Shown here: positions 1 through 15,200 of the stretch, piece after piece
Position numbering within the stretch: position 1 is the first letter of the stretch
Layout: each line of letters begins with the position of its first letter
The notes under the pieces: generated by a model
Told to the model about the DNA's origin: nothing
Databases searched by the model: none
What the model saw: only the letters and a program-made list of their open reading frames with translations
Assembly (NCBI GenBank): GCA_930367205.1
Contig: CAKNEZ010000026.1
Coordinates: 124,001 to 188,000, forward strand
Length of the DNA: 64,000 nt
Source of the DNA: Acanthosoma haemorrhoidale
Lineage: Eukaryota > Arthropoda > Insecta > Hemiptera > Acanthosomatidae
Direction: 5' to 3'
Translations under genes and position numbers: made by a program

Positions 1-3000
1 GCTTATGATACGGAACACTATCATAATCGACATCATTTGATGTTATATTCACTCGTAACTTTGATCATACGATCGTATCACGTGATACAATATGTGCTAA
101 TAATGCGGTACACTATGATAATCGACATCATTTGATGTTATATTCTCTTGTAACTTTGATCATACGATCGCATCACATGATACAATAAGTGCTAATGATT
201 TGGTGCACTATCATATTCGACATCATTTATTAGTGTATACACTCGTAACTTTAATCATACGATCGTATCACGTGATACAATAAGTGCCCATGTCACGGTG
301 CATTATTATATTCGACATCATTTGATGTTATATTTACTCGTGACTTTAATCATACGATCGTATCACGTGATACAATATGTGCCAATGTCACAGTGCATTA
401 TCATATTCGACATCATTTGATGTTATATTCACTCGTTACTTTAATCATACGATCCTATCACGTGATACAATGTGTGATATTAATACGGTACACTTTCATA
501 TTTGACATTATTTGATTTTATATTCACTCGTAACTTTAATCATGTGATCGAATCGCGTGATACAATGAGTGTCAATGCTACGACACACTATCATATTCGA
601 CATCATTTAATGGTGTATACACTCGTAACTTTAATCATAAGATCGTATCACGTGAAACAATAAGTGCCAATGTCACGGTGCATTATCATATTCGACATCA
701 TTTGATGTTATATTCACTCGTAACTTTAATCATGCGATCGTATCACGTGATACAATGTATGCTAATAAAGCGGTATACCATTATAATCGACATCATTTGA
801 TGTTATATTCAATTGTAACTTTAATCATACGATCGCATCACGTGATACAATGATTGCTTATGATACGGAACACTATCATAATCGACATCATTTGATGTTA
901 TATTCACTCGTAACTTTGATCATACGATCGTATCACGTGATACAATATGTGCTAATAATTCGGTACACTATGATAATCGACATCATTTGATGTTATATTC
1001 TCTTGTAACTTTGATCATACGATCGCATCACATGATACAATAAGTGCTAATGATTTGGTGCACTATCATATTCGACATCATTTATTAGTGTATACACTCG
1101 TAACTTTAATCATACGATCGTATCACGTGATACAATATGTGCCAATGTCACAGTGCATTATCATATTCGACATCATTTGATGTTATATTCACTCGTTACT
1201 TTAATCATACGATCCTATCACGTGATATAATGAGTGCCAATGATGCGGTACACTATCAAAATTGACATCTTTTGATGTTACATTCTCTTGTAACTTTGAT
1301 CATAAGATCGCATCACATGATACAATAAGTGCTAATGATTTGGTGCACTATCATATTCGACATCATTTAATAGTGTATACACTCGTAACTTTAATCATAC
1401 GATCGTATCACGTGATACAATAAGTGCCAATGTCACAGTGCATTATCATATTCTACATCATTTGATGTTATATTCACTCGTAACTTTAATCATACGATCG
1501 TATCACGTGATACAATGTGTGCTAATAATGCAGTACACTATTATAATCGACATCATTTGATGTTATAGTCACTTGTAACTTTAATCATACGATCGCATCA
1601 CATGATACAATAAGTGCTAATGATTTGGTGCACTATCATATTCGACATCATTTATTAGTGTATACACTCGTAACTTTAATCATACGATCGTATCACGTGA
1701 TACAATAAGTGCCCATGTCACGGTGCATTATTATATTCGACATCATTTGATGTTATATTTACTCGTGACTTTAATCATACGATCGTATCACGTGATACAA
1801 TATGTGCCAATGTCACGGTGCATTATCATATTCGACATCATTTGATGTTATATTCACGCGTTACTTTAATCATACGATCCTATCACGTGATATAATGAGT
1901 GCCAATGATGCGGTACACTATCAAAATTGACATCTTTTGATGTTACATTCTCTTGTAACTTTGATCATACGATCGCATCACATGATACAATAAGTGCTAA
2001 TGATTTGGTGCACTATCATATTCGACATCATTTATTAGTGTATACACTCGTAACTTTAATCATACGATCGTATCACGTGATACAATATGTGCCAATGTCA
2101 CGGTGCATTATCATATTCGACATCATTTGATGTTATATTCACTCGTTACTTTAATCATACGATCGCATCACATAATACAATGTGTGCTAATAATGCAGTA
2201 CACTATTATAATCGACATCATTTGATGTTATAGTCACTTGTAACTTTAATCATACGATTGCATCACATGATACAATAAGTGCTAATGATTTGGTGCACTA
2301 TCATATTCGACATCATTTAATAGTGTATACACTCGTAACTTTAATCATACGATCGTATCACGTGATACAATAAGTGCCAATGTCACAGTGCATTATCATA
2401 TTCGACATCATTTGATGTTATATTCACTCGTAACTTTAATCATACGATCGTATCACGTGATAGAATGTGTGCTAATAAAGCAGTAAACCATTATAATCGA
2501 CATCATTTGATGTTATATTCACTCGTTACTTTAATCATACGATCGTATCACGTGATACAATGTGTGCTAATGATGCGGTACACTTTCATATTTGACATTA
2601 TTTGATGTTATATTTACTCGTAACTTTAATTATACGATCGCATCACGTGATACAATGATTGCTTATGATACGGAACACTATCATAATCAACATCATTTGA
2701 TGTTATATTCACCTGTAACTTTATTCATACGATCGTATCACGTGATACAATAAGTGCCAATGTCACGGTTCATTATCATATTCGACATCATTTGATGTTA
2801 TATTCACTCGTAACTTTAATCATGTGATCGAATCGCGTGATACAATGAGTGTAAATGCTACGACACACTATCATATTCGACATCATTTAATGGTGTATAC
2901 ACTCGTAACTTTAATCATAAGATCGTATCACGTGAAACAATAAGTGCCAATGTCACGGTGCATTATCATATTCGACATCATTTGATGTTATATTCACTCG

Positions 3001-6000
3001 TAACTTTAATCATGCGATCGTATCACGTGATACAATGTATGCTAATAAAGCGGTATACCATTATAATCGACATCATTTGATGTTATATTCAATTGTAACT
3101 TTAATCATACGATCGCATCACGTGATACAATGATTGCTTATGATACGGAACACTATCATAATCGACATCATTTGATGTTATATTCACTCGTAACTTTGAT
3201 CATACGATCGTATCACGTGATACAATATGTGCTAATAATTCGGTACACTATGATAATCGACATCATTTGATGTTATATTCTCTTGTAACTTTGATCATAC
3301 GATCGCATCACATGATACAATAAGTGCTAATGATTTGGTGCACTATCATATTCGACATCATTTATTAGTGTATACACTCGTAACTTTAATCATACGATCG
3401 TATCACGTGATACAATAAGTGCCCATGTCACGGTGCATTATTATATTCGACATCATTTGATGTTATATTTACTCGTGACTTTAATCATACGATCGTATCA
3501 CGTGATACAATATGTGCCAATGTCACAGTGCATTATCATATTCGACATCATTTGATGTTATATTCACTCGTTACTTTAATCATACGATCCTATCACGTGA
3601 TATAATGAGTGCCAATGATGCGGTACACTATCAAAATTGACATCTTTTGATGTTACATTCTCTTGTAACTTTGATCATAAGATCGCATCACATGATACAA
3701 TAAGTGCTAATGATTTGGTGCACTATCATATTCGACATCATTTATTAGTGTATACACTCGTAACTTTAATCATACGATCGTATCACGTGATACAATAAGT
3801 GCCCATGTAACGGTGCATTATTATATTCGACATCATTTGATGTTATATTTACTCGTTACTTTAATCATACGATCGCATCACATGATACAATGTGTGCTAA
3901 TAATGCAGTACACTATTATAATCGACATCATTTGATGTTATAGTCACTTGTAACTTTAATCATACGATTGCATCACATGATACAATAAGTGCTAATGATT
4001 TGGTGCACTATCATATTCGACATCATTTAATGGTGTATACACTCGTAACTTTAATCATAAGATCGTATCACGTGAAACAATAAGTGCCAATGTCACGGTG
4101 CATTATCATATTCGACATCATTTGATGTTATATTCACTCGTAACTTTAATCATGCGATCGTATCACGTGATACAATGTATGCTAATAAAGCGGTATACCA
4201 TTATAATCGACATCATTTGATGTTATATTCAATTGTAACTTTAATCATACGATCGCATCACCTGATACAATGGTTGCTTATGATACGGAACACTATCATA
4301 ATCGACATCATTTGATGTTATATTCACTCGTAACTTTGATCATACGATCGTATCACGTGATACAATATGTGCTAATAATGCGGTACACTATGATAATCGA
4401 CATCATTTGATGTTATATTCTCTTGTAACTTTGATCATACGATCGCATCACATGATACAATAAGTGCTAATGATTTGGTGCACTATCATATTCGACATCA
4501 TTTATTAGTGTATACACTCGTAACTTTAATCATACGATCGTATCACGTGATACAATAAGTGCCCATGTCACGGTGCATTATTATATTCGACATCATTTGA
4601 TGTTATATTTACTCGTGACTTTAATCATACGATCGTATCACGTGATACAATATGTGCCAATGTCACAGTGCATTATCATATTCGACATCATTTGATGTTA
4701 TATTCACTCGTTACTTTAATCATACGATCCTATCACGTGATATAATGAGTGCCAATGATGCGGTACACTATCAAAATTGACATCTTTTGATGTTACATTC
4801 TCTTGTAACTTTGATCATACGATCGCATCACATGATACAATAAGTGCTAATGATTTGGTGCACTATCATATTCGACATCATTTATTAGTGTATACACTCG
4901 TAACTTTAATCATACGATCGTATCACGTGATACAATAAGTGCCCATGTAACGGTGCATTATTATATTCGACATCATTTGATGTTATATTTACTCGTTACT
5001 TTAATCAAACGATCGCATCACATGATACAATGTGTGCTAATAATGCAGTACACTATTATAATCGACATCATTTGATGTTATAGTCACTTGTAACTTTAAT
5101 CATACGATTGCATCACATGATACAATAAGTGCTAATGATTTGGTGCACTATCATATTCGACATCATTTATTAGTGTATACACTCGTAACTTTAATCATAC
5201 GATCGTATCACGTGATACAATAAGTGCCCATGTAACGGTGCATTATTATATTCGACATCATTTGATGTTATATTTACTCGTTACTTTAATCATACGATCG
5301 CATCACGTGATACAATGTATGCTAATAAAGCGGTATACGATTATAATCGACATCATTTGATGTTATATTCAATTGTAACTTTAATCATACGATCGCATCA
5401 CGTGATACAATGATTGCTTATGATACGGAACACTATCATAATCGACATCATTTGATGTTATATTCACTCGTAACTTTCATCATACGATCGTATCACGTGA
5501 TACAATGAGTGCTTATGATACGGAACACTATCATAATCGACATCATTTGATGTTATATTCACTCGTGACTTTAATCATACGATCGTATCACGTGATACAA
5601 TGAGTGCCAATGTCACGGTGCATTATCATATTCGACATCATTTGATGTTATATTCACTCGTAACTTTAATCATACGATCGTATCACGTGATACAATATGT
5701 GCTAATAATGCGGTACACTATGATAATCGACATCATTTGATGTTATATTCTCTTGTAACTTTGATCATACGATCGTATCACGTGATACAATAAGTACCAA
5801 TGTCACGGTTCGTTATCATATTCGACATCATTTGATGCTATATTCACTCGTGACTTTAATCATACGATCGCATCACATGATACAATAAGTGCTAATGATT
5901 TGGTGCACTATCATATTCGACATCATTTATTAGTGTATACACTCGTAACTTTAATCATACGATCGTATCACGTGATACAATAAGTGCCCATGTCACGGTG

Positions 6001-9000
6001 CATTATTATATTCGACATCATTTGATGTTATATTTACTCGTGACTTTAATCATACGATCGTATCACGTGATACAATATGTGCCAATGTCACGGTGCATTA
6101 TCATATTCGACATCATTTGATGTTATATTCACTCGTTACTTTAATCATACGATCCTATCACGTGATATAATGAGTGCCAATGATGCGGTACACTATCAAA
6201 ATTGACATCTTTTGATGTTACATTCTCTTGTAACTTTGATCATACGATCGCATCACATGATACAATAAGTGCTAATGATTTGGTGCACTATCATATTCGA
6301 CATCATTTATTAGTGTATACACTCGTAACTTTAATCATACGATCGTATCACGTGATACAATAAGTGCCCATGTAACGGTGCATTATTATATTCGACATCA
6401 TTTGATGTTATATTTACTCGTGACTATAATCATACGATCGTATCACGTGATACAATATGTGCCAATGTCACGGTGCATTATCATATTCGACATCATTTGA
6501 TGTTATATTCACTCGTTACTTTAATCATACGATCGCATCACATGATACAATGTGTGCTAATAATGCAGTACACTATTATAATCGACATCATTTGATGTTA
6601 TAGTCACTTGTAACTTTAATCATACGATTGCATCACATGATACAATAAGTGCTAATGATTTGGTGCACTATCATATTCGACATCATTTAATAGTGTATAC
6701 ACTCGTAACTTTAATCATACGATCGTATCACGTGATACAATAAGTGCCAATGTCACAGTGCATTATCATATTCGACATCATTTGATGTTATATTCACTCG
6801 TAACTTTAATCATACGATCGTATCACGTGATAGAATGTGTGCTAATAAAGCAGTAAACCATTATAATCGACATCATTTGATGTTATATTCACTTGTAACT
6901 TTGATCATACGATCGCATCACATGATACAATAAGTGCTAATGATTTGGTGCACTATCATATTCGACATCATTTATTAGTGTATACACTCGTAACTTTAAT
7001 CATACGATCGTATCACGTGATACAATAAGTGCCCATGTCACGGTGCATTATTATATTCGACATCATTTGATGTTATATTTACTCGTGACTTTAATCATAC
7101 GATCGTATCACGTGATACAATAAGTACCAATGTCACGGTTCGTTATCATATTCGACATCATTTGATGCTATATTCACTCGTGACTTTAATCATACGATCG
7201 CATCACATGATACAATAAGTGCTAATGATTTGGTGCACTATCATATTCGACATCATTTATTAGTGTATACACTCGTAACTTTAATCATACGATCGTATCA
7301 CGTGATACAATAAGTGCCCATGTCACGGTGCATTATTATATTCGACATCATTTGATGTTATATTTACTCGTGACTTTAATCATACGATCGTATCACGTGA
7401 TACAATAAGTGCCCATGTCACGGTGCATTATTATATTCGACATCATTTGATGTTATATTTACTCGTGACTTTAATCATACGATCGTATCACGTGATACAA
7501 TGTGTGCTAATGATGCGGTACACTTTCATATTTGACATTATTTGATGTTATATTTACTCGTAACTTTAATTATACGATCGCATCACGTGATACAATGATT
7601 GCTTATGATACGGAACACTATCATAATCAACATCATTTGATGTTATATTCACCTGTAACTTTATTCATACGATCGTATCACGTGATACAATAAGTGCCAA
7701 TGTCACGGTTCATTATCATATTCGACATCATTTGATGTTATATTCACTCGTAACTTTAATCATGTGATCGAATCACGTGATACAATGAGTGTAAATGCTA
7801 CGACACACTATCATATTCGACATCATTTAATGGTGTATACACTCGTAACTTTAATCATAAGATCGTATCACGTGAAACAATAAGTGCCAATGTCTCGGTG
7901 CATTATCATATTCGACATCATTTGATGTTATATTCACTCGTAACTTTAATCATGCGATCGTATCACGTGATACAATGTATGCTAATAAAGCGGTATACCA
8001 TTATAATCGACATCATTTGATGTTATATTCAATTGTAACTTTAATCATACGATCGCATCACGTGATACAATGATTGCTTATGATACGGAACACTATCATA
8101 ATCGACATCATTTGATGTTATATTCACTCGTAACTTTGATCATACGATCGTATCACGTGATACAATATGTGCTAATAATGCGGTACTATGATAATCGACA
8201 TCATTTGATGTTATATTCTCTTGTAACTTTGATCATACGATCGCATCACATGATACAATAAGTGCTAATGATTTGGTGCACTATCATATTCGACATCATT
8301 TATTAGTGTATACACTCGTAACTTTAATCATACGATCGTATCACGTGATACAATAAGTGCCCATGTCACGGTGCATTATTATATTCGACATCATTTGATG
8401 TTATATTTACTCGTGACTTTAATCATACGATCGTATCACGTGATACAATATGTGCCAATGTCACACTGCATTATCATATTCGACATCATTTGATGTTATA
8501 TTCACTCGTTACTTTAATCATACGATCCTATCACGTGATATAATGAGTGCCAATGATGCGGTACACTATCAAAATTGACATCTTTTGATGTTACATTCTC
8601 TTGTAACTTTGATCATACGATCGCATCACATGATACAATAAGTGCTAATGATTTGGTGCACTATCATATTTGACATCATTTATTAGTGTATACACTCGTA
8701 ACTTTAATCATACGATCGTATCACGTGATACAATAAGTGCCCATGTCACGGTGCATTATTATATTCGACATCATTTGATGTTATATTTACTCGTTACTTT
8801 AATCATACGATCGCATCACATGATACAATGTGTGCTAATGATTTGGTGCACTATCATATTCGACATCATTTAATGGTGTATACACTCGTAACTTTAATCA
8901 TAAGATCGTATCACGTGAAACAATAAGTGCCAATGTCACGGTGCATTATCATATTCGACATCATTTGATGTTATATTCACTCGTAACTTTAATCATGCGA

Positions 9001-11270
9001 TCGTATCACGTGATACAATGTATGCTAATAAAGCGGTATACCATTATAATCGACATCATTTGATGTTATATTCAATTGTAACTTTAATCATACGATCGCA
9101 TCACGTGATACAATGGTTGCTTATGATACGGAACACTATCATAATCGACATCATTTGATGTTATATTCACTCGTAACTTTGATCATACGATCGTATCACG
9201 TGATACAATATGTGCTAATAATGCGGTACACTATGATAATCGACATCATTTGATGTTATATTCTCTTGTAACTTTGATCATACGATCGCATCACATGATA
9301 CAATAAGTGCTAATGATTTGGTGCACTATCATATTCGACATCATTTATTAGTGTATACACTCGTAACTTTAATCATACGATCGTATCACGTGATACAATA
9401 AGTGCCCATGTCACGGTGCATTATTATATTCGACATCATTTGATGTTATATTTACTCGTGACTTTAATCATACGATCGTATCACGTGATACAATATGTGC
9501 CAATGTCACAGTGCATTATCATATTCGACATCATTTGATGTTATATTCACTCGTTACTTTAATCATACGATCCTATCACGTGATATAATGAGTGCCAATG
9601 ATGCGGTACACTATCAAAATTGACATCTTTTGATGTTACATTCTCTTGTAACTTTGATCATACGATCGCATCACATGATACAATAAGTGCTAATGATTTG
9701 GTGCACTATCATATTCGACATCATTTATTAGTGTATACACTCGTAACTTTAATCATACGATCGTATCACGTGATACAATAAGTGCCCATGTAACGGTGCA
9801 TTATTATATTCGACATCATTTGATGTTATATTTACTCGTTACTTTAATCAAACGATCGCATCACATGATACAATGTGTGCTAATAATGCAGTACACTATT
9901 ATAATCGACATCATTTGATGTTATAGTCACTTGTAACTTTAATCATACGATTGCATCACATGATACAATAAGTGCTAATGATTTGGTGCACTATCATATT
10001 CGACATCATTTATTAGTGTATACACTCGTAACTTTAATCATACGATCGTATCACGTGATACAATAAGTGCCCATGTAACGGTGCATTATTACATTCGACA
10101 TCATTTGATGTTATATTAACTCGTTACTTTAATCATACGATCGAATCACGTGATACAATGTATGCTAATAAAGCGGTATACTATTATAATCGACATCATT
10201 TGATGTTATATTCAATTGTAACTTTAATCATACGATCGCATCACGTGATACAATGATTGCTTATGATACGGAACACTATCATAATCGACATCATTTGATG
10301 TTATATTCACTCGTAACTTTCATCATACGATCGTATCACGTGATACAATGAGTGCTTATGATACGGAACACTATCATAATTGACATCATTTGATGTTATA
10401 TTCACTCGTGACTTTAATCATACGATCGTATCACGTGATACAATGAGTGCCAATGTCACGGTGCATTATCATATTCGACATCATTTGATGTTATATTCAC
10501 TCGTAACTTTAATCATACGATCGTATCACGTGATACAATATGTGCTAATAATGCGGTACACTATGATAATCGACATCATTTGATGTTATATTCTCTTGTA
10601 ACTTTGATCATACGATCGTATCACGTGATACAATAAGTACCAATGTCACGGTTCGTTATCATATTCGACATCATTTGATGCTATATTCACTCGTGACTTT
10701 AATCATACGATCGCATCACATGATACAATAAGTGCTAATGATTTGGTGCACTATCATATTCGACATCATTTATTAGTGTATACACTCGTAACTTTAATCA
10801 TACGATCGTATCACGTGATACAATAAGTGCCCATGTCACGGTGCATTATTATATTCGACATCATTTGATGTTATATTTACTCGTGACTTTAATCATACGA
10901 TCGTATCACGTGATACAATATGTGCCAATGTCACGGTGCATTATCATATTCGACATCATTTGATGTTATATCCACTCGTTACTTTAATCATACGATCCTA
11001 TCACGTGATATAATGAGTGCCAATGATGCGGTACACTATCAAAATTGACATCTTTTGATGTTACATTCTCTTGTAACTTTGATCATACGATCGCATCACA
11101 TGATACAATAAGTGCTAATGATTTGGTGCACTATCATATTCGACATCATTTAATGGTGTATACACTCGTAACTTTAATCATAAGATCGTATCACGTGAAA
11201 CAATAAGTGCCAATGTCACGGTGCATTATCATATTCGACATCATTTGATGTTATATTCACTCGTAACTTT
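1..11270. repeat. Satellite higher-order block A
   Basis: First of three large near-identical blocks. Bases 1 onward match 12254 onward at an offset of 12253 (129 monomers minus 2 bases). Further right the offset to block B becomes 11398 because block A carries 3 extra monomers near 4690-4980 and 6 extra monomers near 6880-7490. Within the block a marker monomer with the segment AAGCGGTATAC recurs near 769, 3049, 4189, 5329, 7988, 9031 and 10171. Those spacings are mostly 1140 or 2280 bases, so a 12-monomer unit is the main lower order. Confidence 0.85.
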
Positions 11271-12253
11271 AATCATACGATCGCATCACGTGATACAATG
11301 TGTGCTAATGATGCGGTACACTTTCATATTTGACATTATATGATGTTATATTTACTCGTAACTTTAATCATGTGATCGTATCTCGTGATACAATGAGTGT
11401 CAATGCTACGACACACTATCACATTCGACATCATTTAATGGTGTATACACTCGTAACATTAATCATACGATCGTATCACATGAAATTTTGAGTATTAATG
11501 ATACATTATTCAATCACATTCAACATCATTTGATGTTATATTCACTCGTAACTTTCATCATACGATCGTATCACGTGATACAATGAGTGCTTATGATACG
11601 AAACACTATCATAATCGACATCATTTGATGTTATATTCACTCGTGACTTTTTTCATACGATCGTATCACGTGATACAATATGTGCCAATGTCACGGTGCA
11701 TTATCATATTCGACATCATTTGATGTTATATTCACTCGTTACTTTAATCATACGATCGTATCATGTGATACAATGTGTGCTAATGATGCGGTACACTAAT
11801 ATAATCAACATAATTTGATGTTATATACACCTGTAACTTTAATCATACGATCGTATCACGTGATACAATGTGTGATATTAATACGGTACACTTTCATATT
11901 TGACATTATTTGATTTTATATTCACTCGTAACTTTAATCATGTGATCGAATCGCGTGATACAATGAGTGTCAATGCTACGACACACTATCATATTCGACA
12001 TCATTTAATGGTGTATACACTCGTAACTTTAATCATAAGATCGTATCACGTGAAACAATAAGTGCCAATGTCACGGTGCATTATCATATTCGACATCATT
12101 TGATGTTATATTCACTCGTAACTTTAATCATGCGATCGTATCACGTGATACAATGTATGCTAATAAAGCGGTATACCATTATAATCGACATCATTTGATG
12201 TTATATTCAATTGTAACTTTAATCATACGATCGCATCACGTGATACAATGGTT
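11271..12253. repeat. Divergent monomers between satellite blocks A and B
   Basis: Monomers here do not follow the order of the blocks on either side. The most diverged one in the array lies at about 11461-11520. It has CACATGAAATTTTGAGTATT in place of the usual palindrome end, then GATACATTATTCAATCACATTCAAC. A 5-base variant at about 11646 reads GACTTTTTTCATACG. The monomer with GTGATATTAATACGG occurs at 474 (block A), at 11874 (here) and at 12726 (block B). Confidence 0.7.
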
Positions 12254-15200
12254 GCTTATGATACGGAACACTATCATAATCGACATCATTTGATGTTATA
12301 TTCACTCGTAACTTTGATCATACGATCGTATCACGTGATACAATATGTGCTAATAATGCGGTACACTATGATAATCGACATCATTTGATGTTATATTCTC
12401 TTGTAACTTTGATCATACGATCGCATCACATGATACAATAAGTGCTAATGATTTGGTGCACTATCATATTCGACATCATTTATTAGTGTATACACTCATA
12501 ACTTTAATCATACGATCGTATCACGTGATACAATAAGTGCCCATGTCACGGTGCATTATTATATTCGACATCATTTGATGTTATATTTACTCGTGACTTT
12601 AATCATACGATCGTATCACGTGATACAATATGTGCCAATGTCACAGTGCATTATCATATTCGACATCATTTGATGTTATATTCACTCGTTACTTTAATCA
12701 TACGATCCTATCACGTGATACAATGTGTGATATTAATACGGTACACTTTCATATTTGACATTATTTGATTTTATATTCACTCGTAACTTTAATCATGTGA
12801 TCGAATCGCGTGATACAATGAGTGTCAATGCTACGACACACTATCATATTCGACATCATTTAATGGTGTATACACTCGTAACTTTAATCATAAGATCGTA
12901 TCACGTGAAACAATAAGTGCCAATGTCACGGTGCATTATCATATTCGACATCATTTGATGTTATATTCACTCGTAACTTTAATCATGCGATCGTATCACG
13001 TGATACAATGTATGCTAATAAAGCGGTATACCATTATAATCGACATCATTTGATGTTATATTCAATTGTAACTTTAATCATACGATCGCATCACGTGATA
13101 CAATGATTGCTTATGATACGGAACACTATCATAATCGACATCATTTGATGTTATATTCACTCGTAACTTTGATCATACGATCGTATCACGTGATACAATA
13201 TGTGCTAATAATTCGGTACACTATGATAATCGACATCATTTGATGTTATATTCTCTTGTAACTTTGATCATACGATCGCATCACATGATACAATAAGTGC
13301 TAATGATTTGGTGCACTATCATATTCGACATCATTTATTAGTGTATACACTCGTAACTTTAATCATACGATCGTATCACGTGATACAATATGTGCCAATG
13401 TCACAGTGCATTATCATATTCGACATCATTTGATGTTATATTCACTCGTTACTTTAATCATACGATCCTATCACGTGATATAATGAGTGCCAATGATGCG
13501 GTACACTATCAAAATTGACATCTTTTGATGTTACATTCTCTTGTAACTTTGATCATAAGATCGCATCACATGATACAATAAGTGCTAATGATTTGGTGCA
13601 CTATCATATTCGACATCATTTAATAGTGTATACACTCGTAACTTTAATCATACGATCGTATCACGTGATACAATAAGTGCCAATGTCACAGTGCATTATC
13701 ATATTCTACATCATTTGATGTTATATTCACTCGTAACTTTAATCATACGATCGTATCACGTGATACAATGTGTGCTAATAATGCAGTACACTATTATAAT
13801 CGACATCATTTGATGTTATAGTCACTTGTAACTTTAATCATACGATCGCATCACATGATACAATAAGTGCTAATGATTTGGTGCACTATCATATTCGACA
13901 TCATTTATTAGTGTATACACTCGTAACTTTAATCATACGATCGTATCACGTGATACAATAAGTGCCCATGTCACGGTGCATTATTATATTCGACATCATT
14001 TGATGTTATATTTACTCGTGACTTTAATCATACGATCGTATCACGTGATACAATATGTGCCAATGTCACGGTGCATTATCATATTCGACATCATTTGATG
14101 TTATATTCACGCGTTACTTTAATCATACGATCCTATCACGTGATATAATGAGTGCCAATGATGCGGTACACTATCAAAATTGACATCTTTTGATGTTACA
14201 TTCTCTTGTAACTTTGATCATACGATCGCATCACATGATACAATAAGTGCTAATGATTTGGTGCACTATCATATTCGACATCATTTATTAGTGTATACAC
14301 TCGTAACTTTAATCATACGATCGTATCACGTGATACAATATGTGCCAATGTCACGGTGCATTATCATATTCGACATCATTTGATGTTATATTCACTCGTT
14401 ACTTTAATCATACGATCGCATCACATAATACAATGTGTGCTAATAATGCAGTACACTATTATAATCGACATCATTTGATGTTATAGTCACTTGTAACTTT
14501 AATCATACGATTGCATCACATGATACAATAAGTGCTAATGATTTGGTGCACTATCATATTCGACATCATTTAATAGTGTATACACTCGTAACTTTAATCA
14601 TACGATCGTATCACGTGATACAATAAGTGCCAATGTCACAGTGCATTATCATATTCGACATCATTTGATGTTATATTCACTCGTAACTTTAATCATACGA
14701 TCGTATCACGTGATAGAATGTGTGCTAATAAAGCAGTAAACCATTATAATCGACATCATTTGATGTTATATTCACTCGTTACTTTAATCATACGATCGTA
14801 TCACGTGATACAATGTGTGCTAATGATGCGGTACACTTTCATATTTGACATTATTTGATGTTATATTTACTCGTAACTTTAATTATACGATCGCATCACG
14901 TGATACAATGATTGCTTATGATACGGAACACTATCATAATCAACATCATTTGATGTTATATTCACCTGTAACTTTATTCATACGATCGTATCACGTGATA
15001 CAATAAGTGCCAATGTCACGGTTCATTATCATATTCGACATCATTTGATGTTATATTCACTCGTAACTTTAATCATGTGATCGAATCGCGTGATACAATG
15101 AGTGTAAATGCTACGACACACTATCATATTCGACATCATTTAATGGTGTATACACTCGTAACTTTAATCATAAGATCGTATCACGTGAAACAATAAGTGC

